In this document: positions 34,860 through 47,403 of the stretch, in pieces | Numbering within the stretch: position 1 is the stretch's first letter | Layout of the letters: the number at the start of each line of letters is the position of its first letter | NCBI GenBank assembly: GCA_030549495.1 | Contig: JAUIRK010000879.1 | Location: forward strand, 558,001-622,000 | Direction: 5' to 3' | DNA: 64,000 nucleotides | Source: Nectonema munidae | Taxonomy: Eukaryota; Nematomorpha; Nectonematoida; Nectonematidae | Program-made: the position numbers and the translations under genes | The notes under the pieces: generated by a model | Told to the model about the DNA's origin: nothing | What the model saw: only the letters and a program-made list of their open reading frames with translations | The model's database searches: none

Positions 34860-35940
34860 TGGACATCAGAGCCAGAAGGGATAAAAATCTTTAAAAAGAA
34901 AGCAGACGATTGTTAGTCTTCAAATTATGATGCTTCGAGTTTTGAATAAGTAGGCTATCTTTTTGACTACTACTGAAAAGATTTATGGAACACTGTCAAT
35001 TTTTATATTTATTTCGGTAAGAATGTTAGGCCTTAAAATTCTGTTCGTCTTTATTTTACATATAAATTTTGGCTATATATTATTCCCTCAACATTAGCAA
35101 AAATAACTGACAAAAGCTACTAAAAAAAAGAAGTTTTAAAAGTTTACTGATAAATCATGTTTATCTAGTTTTATAATATTATTAATATGTTTATTTAGTT
35201 TTAAAAGTTTACTGATAAATTTTTTTGCCTTGCACCCTTCTTTTTTTATAAATCAAATTTTTGTGAAAAAACAAAGTCATTTTCATATAATTTTTAGGTG
35301 AATTTTCATTCGTCGTAGTCATCATACAATAAAAAAAACTTCTTTTATATTAGTTTATTTATAAAGTATTTCAATAGTTGTTTCAAAATTTGACAAATTT
35401 CTTTGATTTTCTGTTAAGCTAAACTTTTGCTTAATTTTGTGATATTTGCAAAATTACAAAACTTCCAACACAATTATGTATTTGAATTTTAATATTTTTT
35501 TTTATTATTTTCAAAAAATAGTTACACATTTCGAAAAAAATTAATGAAAAGTAACGAAACATTTATCAAGGCAATAAAACAAAAAATGAATCAAAAAATT
35601 TCCAATTAAAGCGCTTTTTTGTTCAAAGTAACGATAACTATAGCTAAGTTATTTTTAGTAGTAACGATCCCAAGTCTACCTACTATGAAACCATATATAT
35701 GCAAAAGCTCTATATACATATTAAGGAAGAAATTTTACACTTCTTCGACTGATTTCCAAAGATCGACGTGGTAGACTTGTCTTGGTTTTTGTCACCCATG
35801 AAGAAAGGGTAAATAAATTGAGAGTCAGAAAGAAGTAAGAAGGACAACGAAAAGTTCCTTAGTTGTCCCTTAAGATTTGTCTAAGAGATTTCTTGAGGGA
35901 ATGTAATTCTATTTGATTGAATTTTCCTAAGTAGAATTGA
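34860..35940. other. Region upstream of VMA21-TRAPPC1, AT-rich
   Basis: Presumed promoter/first-exon region of the minus-strand pair, but I can mark no clear core element. TTTATCTAGTTTTATAATAT-like text is duplicated around 35160-35220. Nothing else is recognised. Confidence 0.4.
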
Positions 35941-35944
35941 GAAG

Positions 35945-36130
35945 TTTTTTAAACAGGTTTATTAGGTTGCGTAGCTTCATTGACTGGGAACCATTGTTCT
36001 GGAAAGCTTGAATTGCAACCAAGCTGTCCAAAAAGATGGTATTGTCAGGGTACTGACTTGCAGCTAAGAGGAGGGCTAGCATTTCATTCGTATTGATCCC
36101 AAATAATACTGGAAGTAGCGTAGCATTTTT
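35945..36130 (-). mobile_element. LINE RNase H domain fragment
   Basis: Minus strand reads LPVLFGINTNEMLALLLAAS and QYPDNTIFLDSLVAIQAFQN then NGSQSMKLRNLINL. The E(M/L)LALLLA and (Y/L)DS..AIQAL patterns are those of RNase H domains in I/Jockey-group LINEs. Isolated and truncated. Confidence 0.65.
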
Positions 36131-36139
36131 TTAGAGGGG

Positions 36140-37690
36140 CTAACTCTGCGTCTTTTTCGGAGGAACATTGCACGAAAATAGCAACAAAATTTTCTTTACA
36201 TTAAATCAAGAATATGAATTATGTACAACTTGTTAAAAACGTACATTTTCTTTATAATACAGTTTGCATATTTGTTACTTTCTTCCATTCAAAGGATCTT
36301 TTAATTATTTTTGATAGCTGTCAGCTTCTAAATATAACTAATTTCAACATGAACAGAGAATAGCTTGCAGGCATGAAATGTAAGATTGAGAGAATTCAAA
36401 TTTATTGAGGTAGGGACCGAAAGGAAACTTTCGCCGCACTCCATCACCCTCCCCCTTAAGGATGTCCGCATCTGTTTTGTTCATATTAAAGAGAAAGTTT
36501 ATAAAGTTCTTTATAAGCAAAATATGGATTTGAAAAAAGGGGCATATAAATTTTAAATCTTTTCAATGAGGAAAGAGACCGAATTTGCAGAAATTTCTAG
36601 TCATAGTCAAAATAATCTAAGGTAAATAAGTTTCATAATCCAGTTCATCCAATAAAAATAAATTTAATACTTTATTACAAACACGCAAAAGGATGAACCA
36701 CATTTAATCAAAGAGCTAACAACTACAATATTTTAACAAATTAGAACATCCAAAATAATTTATTCTAAGGAAAAAGAATGATTATTTGTTTTAAAATAAA
36801 GATAAGAAAAACAAGAAAAAATAATTACTAATTAAAACAGGCTAAAAGAAGGACTTTTTTACAAAAATTTACCAATAATGCCTATACGCTATTTTATTGG
36901 CATTACATTTAGATGGCTGATTCTGTATCAAACACTTTCAGCTGTTTGTGATTTTAATATTTATAATATATCGTTAATAATTACAATTAAAAAAGAATAT
37001 TTTAGAAAGAAAATAGGATAGTATAGGAAGCGAAATCATTCCACAAGAATAAAGAAATAAGGAATATAAAGGAGACATTTTAAATAAGTGCTAAAAAGAA
37101 AACTAAAAAAATCATGCATTTATTTTTGTGTACGAATTTATTAGACTATTTAAAACTTAACACTTAAGGGAAAAATATAATAGTCACTAAAAGTAAAAAG
37201 TTCCTATATGGATCTTCTAGTTCAAATACAATGAATTCAATAAATAATGAATTGTACCAAAAAAGAGTAATGCGTATAATCTAATAATAAAATATTTAAG
37301 GGCAGTTTCAAGTAATATTAAGGCACCCCTTTGTCTCGCATAACACTGGTTGGGAATCCTTGCGTTAGATAATAGCCTTTCAGTTTGAATTTACATTGAT
37401 TCCGAACATTTTAAACTTATTAATACTTTAAAGACAGTTATTTGTTTTCCAAAATTACTTCTTCTAGTTCCTTCAAAATGAATGCTAAGCTCAATCTTTA
37501 CGATTTTAATATAATAATTCTAAACATTCCATTTTTGAAATCTAAATTCGATATGTTGAAGTGTTAAGTTTTTTTATTTAAGACAAACAACAAGTGTCTA
37601 ATTCATGTAATCTTACTAAGAGAACTTTGGTTAAATAAAAATAGTCCCCGTTTTCATATCATTAAAGGATATAACTTTGTATTTGTTTTT
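36140..37690. other. Gene-free AT-rich stretch
   Basis: No gene, RNA or named repeat seen. A short G/C-richer patch lies at 36410-36470 (ACCGAAAGGAAACTTTCGCC). Confidence 0.45.
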
Positions 37691-37694
37691 CCCT

Positions 37695-38165
37695 ATAGGG
37701 AGTTTTTATTGGCAAATTAAGAGAGTTGAAAAGTATTTTGCCTGTCAATATAAAGTTATTATTATATAAGAGATTATTTTTACCTCACCTTTTGTATAGC
37801 ATAATAAACTAGGATTATGTTGCTAATGATGCTATACTAAAAACTCAGAAAAAAGTTTTAAGAATTATATTTAATAAACATTATAGTTCGCATACATCTA
37901 TTCTTTTTTTTCGTAATAATATTCTCAAGTTTCATGATTTATACAAGTTGAACCTTTTATACATAAATTCAACCAAAATGAACTTCCATCTTTTTGCAAC
38001 TTGTTCAAGTTTAACCACAACAAAGAACAATCTAATTTACGCGACTCTTGTCATTTATTTTTCCCAAGATACAAGCTTTGTAATTCAAAGAAATCTCTAA
38101 AGTTTGGAGCTTGCATAATATGGAATGCTTTCTTGTGCCATAAGATCATGATAACCAATTCGACA
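37695..38165 (+). mobile_element. CR1/L2-type LINE fragment (C-terminal RT region)
   Basis: Plus strand: GKLRELKSILPVNIKLLLYK, RLFLPHLLYSIIN, VANDAILKTQKKVLRIIFNK, HYSSHTSILFF, KFHDLYKLNLLY, and then NLRDSCHLFFPR and KFGACIIWNAF. These are the signature phrases after the RT domain of CR1/L2/Rex-like LINEs (YN.L..PH..Y, LQKK..RII, SH..PLF). Interrupted by stops. Confidence 0.75.
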
Positions 38166-38169
38166 AAAA

Positions 38170-39440
38170 AAGTGAAGACACACACAGGTATCTTTAGGAA
38201 AAGTATCAACCATATCATTTTCACCAATGTCTTCTGTATCAGTAACAACATTATTTTCACTTGGAGGAAGTATGGCAAAATCAATAGGAGTATTGTTTTC
38301 CAAGGAATCATCTTCTTTCAAAAACGCCAAAGCAGAAGATAAATGTGTGAACTTCATTTCAGCAAGAAACAATGCAGAAACAGAAATTAACAAAGAAAAA
38401 ATACGATGAGGAATATAGAGAGTAGCAGCAAAGGTTAGCGACAAATGCATTAAATTATATAAAAGTAAAGATAAAATTAGAAAAAAGGGAAAACTAAAGC
38501 TTTACAAGAATCGAGAAAACGAGAGGACTAGAAAATATAGAGATTATAATGAATAAGAAGAATGTAAGATTTCAAAAAATATCCTACGAAAGCAGAAAAA
38601 CGCTGCGCGCCACCGCTTTCAATTTTTTTAATTTTGTTGACTCTGTATCTGTTTATATTATAAAAAAGCGAGCAAGTTTTGTTTATACACACTCACGCAT
38701 GCTGTGATTTTCATAATCAATTTGTAAATAAATCTGCATGAAAATAATTTGATATTTTAACATTCAAAATACGTATATGAATCTTTTATAATCAAGAAAA
38801 AGATGTGATATAACGAACAAAAGATGTAAATCGGATACTTTTTCAGTTTCTTACTTACATGTATAAAGTATAAATTGTTATCAGAATAGGCCAATGGTCC
38901 GATCCAAAAAGTTTTTGTTTGAAATCATATGAAATTTTTTTTTACTTTGCCCTACAAGAAAAATAAACATTGGAAGTTTGTAAAATAACTCATAAAAATA
39001 GGGTTATAAGGATAAAATATTAGAGAGAGAGAGAAAGAACTTTATTCAAAATTAATTTAAATGAAAAATATATATGAAAACATTCCATGGAGGATCAAAA
39101 AGCCCGAGCCGATGAATAAAAAAGTTTTAAAGTTCTATTCTATTAATACATACTATGTTATATAACAATAACACATTGAACAAAGTAACTACATAAAGAA
39201 GAACAAAGCTTTAGTTTTTTCATAAAAAAAATTTCAAAAAGAAGGATAAAATATTAAATAGGGTTATGGGGAAAAAAGCTCTAAAAATATAGGCCAAGAA
39301 AAAACTAATTTTATTTCAGCATTACTTATTACTAAATCAATTTTTTATTAATAAAAACAAACTTTATTTATGATTTTTCATTTTTTTTCTATTTTAAAAC
39401 ATACTTTGAATTTTGAATCCACAAGTACCAATGGCGATTA
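38170..39440. other. Gene-free stretch
   Basis: AT-rich. Open frames on both strands at 38051-38450 are mirror images of each other and lack protein character. A (GA)n tract lies near 39024-39036. Confidence 0.4.
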
Positions 39441-39450
39441 AACGGGTACT

Positions 39451-39490
39451 AAAAATTTTTCGGTCCTGGCAAAATGAGCTGACAGAAAAG
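39451..39490 (+). repeat. Left member of an inverted repeat pair
   Basis: Contains GGCAAAATGAGCTGACAGAA preceded by AAAAATTTTTCGGTCCT. The reverse complement recurs at 45071-45107. A weaker copy (GTAAAATAAGCTGACAGAAT) is at about 39667-39686. Confidence 0.6.
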
Positions 39491-39961
39491 CTTACAAGAA
39501 AAACTTTAATAACTTTTAAAATAATCAATGAATTGACTTGAAATTTTAAATACTAATAAAACATTATAAAATATATAATTTTGTAAAGTTACATAAGAAT
39601 CTAACCAATAGATTTGATATTATGATCACTCAAAATTCGGAAATTTTTTCGGTAGCCATTTTTATGGTAAAATAAGCTGACAGAATTTATAGCCATTTTA
39701 TCGGTTTTTTAAAAATGGAGATTTTCGTAATTATCTTATTCCTTTGATTTTCAAATTTCATTTCATTTTTACTACTCGTAAGTTCTCTAAACAATCTTTA
39801 CAAGTTTTTTACTTTCGTAGATGTAATTAAGAATTTTAAAGCCTATTTAACTTTTTAAATAAACTATGCTCTAATATTTTATTTTTATCTTATAGTTTTA
39901 ATATTGATATCACATATGACATTTTTAACTTCCAATTTTTATATGAAACTTTTTTCTATCT

Positions 39962-41360
39962 TTTCGTTTTGTTATTATCTTCACACATGTGAAATATTAA
40001 TATTTTTTAGAACAGATTTTTACCTTTTACAATTGAATTCTGTAATTTAATTATTTTCTTTTTATTATCTTCTCACATGTGAAATATTAATATTTTTTAG
40101 AACAGCTTTTTAACTTTTACAATTCTGTAAGATAATTATTTTCTTTTTGTCATTATCTTCACACATGTGAAACATTAAAATTTTTTTAGAACAGCTTTTT
40201 ACCTTTTACAATTCCGTAAGATAATTATTTTCTTCACACATGTGAAATATTAATATTTTTTAGAACAGCTTTTTACCTTTTACAATTCTGTAAGATAATT
40301 ATTTTCTTTTTGTTATTATCTTCACACATGTGAAATATTAATATTTTTTAGAACAGCTTTTTACCTTTTACAATTCCGTAAGATAATTATTTTCTTTGTG
40401 TTATTATCTTCACACATCTGAGATATTAATGTTTTTTTAGAACAGCTTTTTACCTTTTACAATTCTGTAAGATAATTATTTTCTTTTTGTTATTATCTTC
40501 ACACATGTGAAATATTAATATTTTTTAGAACAATTATTTTCTTTTTGTTATTATCTTCACACGTGAAATATTAATGTTTTTTTAGAACAGCTTTTTACCT
40601 TTTACAATTCTGTAAGATAATTATTTTCTTTTTGTTATTATCTTCACACATGTCAAATATTAATGTTTTTTTAGAACAGCTTTTTACCTTTTACAATTCT
40701 GTAAGATAATTATTTTCTTTTTGTTATTATCTTCACACATGTGAAATATTAATATTTTTTAGAACAGCTTTTTATCTTACAATTCTGTAAGATAATTATT
40801 TTCTTTTTGTTATTATCTTCACACGTGAAATATTAATGTTTTTTTAGAACAGCTTTTTACCTTTTACAATTCTGTAAGATAATTATTTTCTTTTTGTTAT
40901 TATCTTCACACATGTGAAATATTAATGTTTTTTTAGAACAGCTTTTTACCTTTTACAATTCTGTAAGATAATTATTTTCTTTGTGTTATTATCTTCACAC
41001 ATCTGAAATATTAATGTTTTTTTAGAACAGCTTTTTACCTTTTACAATTCTGTAAGATAATTATTTCTGTGAAATATTAATATTTTTTTAGAACAGCTTT
41101 TTACCTTTTACAATTCTGTAAGATAATTATTTCTATATTTTCGTTTTGTTATTATCTTATGTGAAATATTAATATTTTTTTAGAACAGCTTTTTACCTTT
41201 TACAATTCTGTAAGATAATTATTTCTATCTTTTCGTTTTATTATCTTCACATGTGAAATATTAATATTTTTTTAGAACAGCTTTTTACCTTTCTATTCTG
41301 TAAGATAATTATTTCTATCTTTTCGTTTTGTTATTATCTTATGTGAAGTATTAATATTTT
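39962..41360 (+). repeat. 88-bp tandem repeat array (~16 copies)
   Basis: The unit begins TTATCTTCACACATGTGAAA and continues with TATTAATATTTTTTAGAACA, GCTTTTTACCTTTTACAATT and CTGTAAGATAATTATTTTCT. Each full unit holds the 8-bp palindrome CACATGTG. I count about sixteen TTTTAGAACA occurrences; a few units are shortened. No coding potential. Confidence 0.9.
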
Positions 41361-42177
41361 AATAATTAGTTTGAATTCGATCTTTCATTCTCTTTTGCAT
41401 CTCATCTTACATCAGCATGTATTGTCATTTCCAATGATCATTACATCCTATAATGCGATCATCATACTTTGAAATAGTTTATCCTAAAGATATCCTGAAT
41501 TCCTATATTTTCTATTATCATGGAAGAATATTCAAAATGAATTAAATAAACATTTTCCTTATCTTGTAGTAGTTAACCCATGTATGCGCAATTTTTCTTT
41601 AATAAACGCAAACGATAGTTTTTTTCATTGTAATTAATATGAATTTCCAAAATCCTCTCCTCGTCCTGGGCATAAATTGGTAAAGGTAATGTAGTTTGAT
41701 CTATATTATTTTGAAATGTGCTTAGGGTTAAAATCAATCTAACATTTTACCTTCTATGTGCTACATTAACTATTTATTTCTGGAAATTCAAATGATGAAT
41801 TATTATTCTGAAAAAAATTTCCAGTGTATTGGCTATTTGCATCATTTTTTTTCCAAATTTAGATTTTTTAAAAAATGTGAAATATGATGATAAAATAAAT
41901 TGGACAAACTTTATGATTTCACAATTTTAATTTAACCTATTTCTATAATTATTTTATACGCTCTTATAAAAATTTCGTTGCATATCTTATCTCCTTCAAA
42001 CTGCATCGCCTTGACGTGGTGAAGGAGCTTATACCGGTATCGGTTACTAAATGATGCAGAAATGAAAATCTTTTTAATTCAAATTTTATAATTTTACAAC
42101 TATTTTTAGACATGACACAATGGTTATCTTGTAGACCATAATTTCGAAGATTAAGAATTGCAATGATTATTACTTTG

Positions 42178-43080
42178 CATCAATAAATAACTTCGATGTT
42201 TTTGAATTTAACTCTTTAACCGGATCTTCCCTTTCTAACTTTCACAACCAGTTCATCCAAGCTGGGATTGACAATCTCAATTGCAGATTTGTCTCGAAGT
42301 TGTTGAATGACTGTGTGCACTTGGATTCCAGAAATTGGTCGAAAAAGTAAGAAGAATTGGTAACTTATGGAGACACGGAAATGATGGATGTGGCTCGATT
42401 TTTCAAACAAGATGTGATGTCCACTGTATTTGCCTTTCGAGATTTCAAATGTGGATATTTATCAACTGACTATGAAAACTTTTTACAAGTTATTAATATA
42501 TTCCCTGTTTCCACGTCTGAATGCGAACGTGGGTTTAGTTCGATGAATGACATCTGTACATCAGAACGTAATCAGATGAGTGTACGCGCATTTGATGCTG
42601 TTCTTTTTCTGAATATCAATGGACCCCCTATTTCACGGGTAGATTTTACAAAATACGTTCAAAACCATCGATCTTCAATCAGCCAGGATCGAAAGACAGA
42701 TGATGTGTGTGCAGTGGCGGATCGAGAAATTTCTTATAGGTGGGCCGAAATCTATAAAAAATTTTTGCAATTTTGCTAAAAGTCTTCAGAGAATACGACA
42801 GCTATGTTATGTCTTTTAGAATCACAAATTACTTATGTTTTCATATTTATAACATTATTTTGCCATGAATAAATTGCAAAATTTTATTTTTTATGCATGT
42901 AAGGGTATACATTATTAAGGGTAATTTTCGAAGCCATTTTTCATAAGGGGGGGGGGGGGGGTAGGCCCATGAGGCCCCCTTTGGATTCGCCAATGTGTGT
43001 GTGCCTTGTCTTCAGCACCTACTTTTTTCAACAAAGTGAATTTCGAAGAATTTTTCGCTACCATTTTTTTATGTTAAAAT
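42178..43080 (+). pseudogene. hAT transposase remnant (C-terminal half), split by a MITE
   Basis: Plus strand: FIQAGIDNLNCRFVSKLLND, LDSRNWSKK, one in-frame stop, EELVTYGDTEMMDVARFF, then the hAT dimerisation signature INIFPVSTSECERGFSSMND and RNQMSVRAFDAVLFLNINGP. The frame resumes after the 42712-42995 insertion as LSSAPTFFNKVNF. The style matches ZBED/KIAA1586-like hATs. The N-terminal half is absent. Confidence 0.8.
42712..42995. mobile_element. 284-bp nonautonomous hAT MITE with 8-bp target duplication
   Basis: Ends CAGTGGCGGATCGAG and ...GGATTCGCCAATG are inverted (right end reversed: CATTGGCGAATCC). It is flanked on both sides by TGTGTGTG (42704-42711 and 42996-43003). The interior has a run of G at about 42948-42961. 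Confidence 0.8.
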
Positions 43081-43089
43081 AAATTTTAA

Positions 43090-46000
43090 AATTGTTGTAT
43101 TGTAAATTGTAATTCTTTCTATTATAGCCTAACTCTTGTAGTTTCAGTGTTTGTCATGACCCATATTCATAAGAATTCTCACTGACACTTTTTTGATATA
43201 TAGAACGTATGGTATCCATCTCAAAATATAGACAGTGTAGTAGCATGTAGCTTTAGACATGCATAAAAGCACTGATCTTTTTTGTAGAAGTAGACCTCAT
43301 GGGACGTTTCCTACAACGTTTATGTGTTTCTATGTAAGGGGTGACTCCACACAGCAGAGCATCCCCCCCCCCCCCCCCCCCTTAAGTGAAAATTTTCTAC
43401 TTCGCACCCTGAACTAATGAATTCATATTTCTTTGAGGTTCCCATATAAACTTTAAATGAAATTTTCATTCTTTCAGTTTTTTTTCTAAGCCAAAACTTT
43501 TTTTCATTTTTCTTAAACATTTGGTAATTTAATATCTCTAAAACTTTTCACTCAGTTTAACTTCGATAAATAAGTCTATAATTTATTAACAACTTTTCCC
43601 GCTTGTTAAGGGACGTCATATATACATGATCCCTTCAAAATATAGTAAATACTTAAAGTTATCAAACATACAAAAAAATCGTTAGAATATTAAATAAATA
43701 GAAAAAAGTAAAGTTGTGTTTTTAAATTTTAGACATGAAAATAAACCTATTAGTTAAATAGTTCCTATTCTCTTCTGAATTAAATTTTATAAAATGATAG
43801 GTTTTCGCCAATAAAAATATTAATTTTAGTATGTTGTAGATTGATTTAAGAAAAACGAGTGTTCTAACAATATTTCATTTGGATGATTTTTTTAATTATA
43901 TGAAAAAATTTTGTTCACTTATGAAATTTTCAAGCACTTGAAAAAAGCGTTTAAGACAGGGTATGAAAATAACTTTTTTTTTTATATCATTAACCTTTGT
44001 TAAGTATAATTTATTACAAAGTCCTATAGATTTCGTTTTCTTGTATTTAATTTAAAAAGAAAATTGTATTTTTTGAAATTCTTTAGCAATGAAAATTAAA
44101 AATTTTAATCAATTTTAGTTACCTAAAGGGCCTTTACCTCAGGTGCAATAATTGTGAGTTATGTCAACTGCATAGAAGAAACAAAAAAATATATAAAGAA
44201 AGTGAAAAAATATTTTTAATGGGGGTCATTTTTGACCGCAATCTCACTTCAAATTAAAATAGAACTTTATCGAAACGATTGGAATTAAAAAAAAGGCAAA
44301 TTATATAAAATTTTATATTTTTCTTTTAAAAAGTATATAAAGCGTTTTAGAGTCATTTTTAGCCGCATTGAAATTTGAAACTCAAAATTATAATAATTTC
44401 TTTTATTCAGTAAATCTAGACAAAAACACAAGACTTTTAGTTTTACATATAAAAAATAATCAGTAAAAGTCTGCGGATATTCAATAGTGGTGAGTCGTTT
44501 TAATTTATTTTCTGGAAAATATTATACATAAAAACAAAATAATACATTTAAATTAAAGTTATCTCTACTTGCCTTTAATCTTTAGGTTTTAGTGTACTTA
44601 TTATATAAAACAAAGCTGTACAATTAAATAGAATAGTTTTCAAAAAAAATTAAGAAATATGTCAAAAAAATATTGTAAAATCATTTTAGCATAAACACAA
44701 TTTTTTTATTTGGGAATAATCTAACATTTTCTAGATTTGTTAATTTAAGTTATTTTATAATAAAATTTAAATATATTTACTTGTTAAAAAATTTTAAAGT
44801 TTTTATTTATATTTTGTTTAATTTTATTTTTTTTCTTTGAAAAATAAAAAATTTTGCTTTAATTTTTTCGCATAGACATTTCAATCCTTATCGAGGTAAC
44901 AAAAATGGTTCACAATTATAAAAATTTTGCATTGTTATCATCAGAATGAGGTCTTTGACATAACTTTATAGATTAAGATGATATTTTTCTGAATAAGAAA
45001 CTCGAGATTTATATGTATGTCAAGTTTCATGTTCATATCTTTTTTTATTAGGTGGCAATTTAACTTTGTTTCTGTCAGCTCATTTTGCCACGACCCAAAA
45101 TTTTTAAACTATTTTCTTGCTACTTAAAGGAAGAATATTAAAAATTGAAATAGGATAGTAAAAAATACTTTAGCCTAAGATTATCAAGTACGCTTATTAA
45201 CAAAATTATTCTAAACACTCTACACCAATTAGATCCTACATGGTAAATATTTGGAATGGTTTTCTTCTAAAAATATTTTTAAATGATTAATAAAAATTTA
45301 TATTGATTTATGGACCAAATTTTACTTAATTCTTCTAAACTTTATTTACCTTTTAACGACCTGAGTCGACTTTACAAAAATGTGAAACGTCTGCATTTAT
45401 GGATGCTTTTTAATACAAATCTTCTGCTTTACATTATATATTGTCTGATTAATTTGGAGATTAACAGATTAATCTAAATTATAAATCCAATATAAAAATA
45501 GTAATCGATAAAATTTGTTGAATCCAAAGAATTGTCATTAAAAAATCAATGAGAAAATATCGGTAAATCGAACACCGTTTGATTTTCTATTTTTTCGAAT
45601 TTAAACAATCATTTATTTGACTGTTACAATTTTTGCCGGGTAATGTGCGATTGGCTGTAAATCATCCTAGGTGGCTTATGTATGGTGGCGCATCAAACCA
45701 ACTTACAACAACAATTGGCTGTTAAAAATTATTTTTTTAAATTCTTTTAGTTGAAAATTTAAATGGAACTATTATAGTTTTTTGAAAAAAAATTTACTGA
45801 TTGGTTTCAAGATATATTCTTTCTATATAGTATATTTATAATCAAATTCTATATTTATTTTATATAATTGAAAATCAAAGAATTTATGAGCCATTTAACG
45901 AAAACATGTTGATTTTAAGAAAGCAATTTCTCCGGCCATTTGTATTTTAAAACTTTTTTTTTGAAAAGTAATGAAAATTATAATATATAGTGAAAATAGT

Positions 46001-47400
46001 AATATAAATAAAGTGTCGCTGGGTCACTTAAAAGACGGAAATTATTAAAAAGTAAATGGAAGAATAAACAGTCTTTAAAAGATAAATTTTATTAAGGGTT
46101 ATCCTTATACATTTTACTCTAATCCCAGTAACTCATCAACCTCCTCCTTCAGTTCGTTAATTGAAGATCCGTTAATGACCATTGGTTAATTTATTCTCAT
46201 ATATTGCACAAAATACGATTTTCTCCAGAATTTTTTTACACATGTTCAAAGCTTTACGCAAAGTTACAGAAGAATACATTTTTTACCTCAAATAATCTTT
46301 TTGTGGTCAACTGTCAATTTAAAGTTCTTTTTTATTTGACCTTTTAAAAAAATTTACATAACCGAAATCTCTAAAATTCAGGAAATCTTGACTATCTCAA
46401 ATTGACATTCACAAACGACCTTGAAATATGGTACATGTCATCACAGATTTTGGAGCCAAATGTTTTTCTGACTCAACAACTCTGGTTCTATATACGACGA
46501 ATTTAAAAAAAAATCATGAATGTTTCAAAAAAAATTGACAAAACTCGGTTGACTATGCCCTAAAGTATTTATTTCATGCATTAAATTGTGAAATAATATT
46601 TTTATGTAAGTTCCATTCTATATCATTGGTTTCGTTAGTGCTTAAACAAATCTCTCTAACTTTAGGATTTAAAATATCAAAGTTAGTCTTTTTTTGTATT
46701 AAAGTTTATTTTCTATGTAAAATTTGGAATTTTTTGAAAAGGGCTTGCAACACAAATATAAAAAAATTGATTTATTTTCGTTTTGACAACCTTAAACTCC
46801 TCACAAATCAGAATTGAATAGTTCTCTACTAACGGTTTTTTTATATATAATTTATGTCTATAAAAAATATTAAAGATATACTTATTTATAGTGACAGCAT
46901 GATACAAACGTTTTCTACCTTTGCGATGCTGATTCTTTAAAAAATATACGAATTGTTAAAAATTAAAAAAATATATTAAAATCATTTTTGTTTTTTGCAT
47001 TTTTATATTGAAAACATTATTTTAAAAAATAAAAAGAATTGGGACTGTGGTTATTTGAATTTTGAAGGTACTAATGAAATTTTCCGATTTAGATTAATCG
47101 CCCCATCACTAGTTATTCATTTATTCATTTGAAAAGTGCATAGAAATTTGACACAGATATATTTAATTAAAAATATATAAGTATTGGATGTTATCAACAA
47201 CAGATTTTTGAGTATTGCAGAAATATCTTGAAATGAAATTATAAATATATGAAATGTTTCGCTACAATATTTTCCTTCAAGTTTGTGTTGCAATTGATTA
47301 GTTGATGTTCATAAAATCCATGGAGACTTTGAAAATGATAGTTTTGGGAGTATTTATGCCCGTTAGTATATGTAAAAAGCATTACAAGGCATATTGTATC
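43090..47400. other. Long gene-free AT-rich stretch
   Basis: Holds a run of 20 C at about 43363-43382, GGGGTCATTTTTGACCGCA near 44221, and the inverted-repeat member at 45071. A minus-strand tail at 46200-46120 (INGSSINELKEEVDELLGLE then a stop, followed by AATAAAATTT) reads like a final exon, but I cannot connect or identify it. Confidence 0.4.
45071..45107 (-). repeat. Right member of an inverted repeat pair
   Basis: TTCTGTCAGCTCATTTTGCC with ACGACCCAAAATTTTTAAA, the reverse complement of 39451-39490 with few differences. The pair brackets 5.6 kb that includes the 88-bp array and a hAT remnant. Confidence 0.6.
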
Positions 47401-47403
47401 TAG

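Noticed and set aside
38051-38450. Overlapping 86-117-aa frames on both strands
   Set aside because: Partly antisense to each other and to the end of a LINE remnant; no conserved motif.
39962-41360. CRISPR-like array
   Set aside because: The units are directly adjacent with no unique spacers, in a eukaryotic context.
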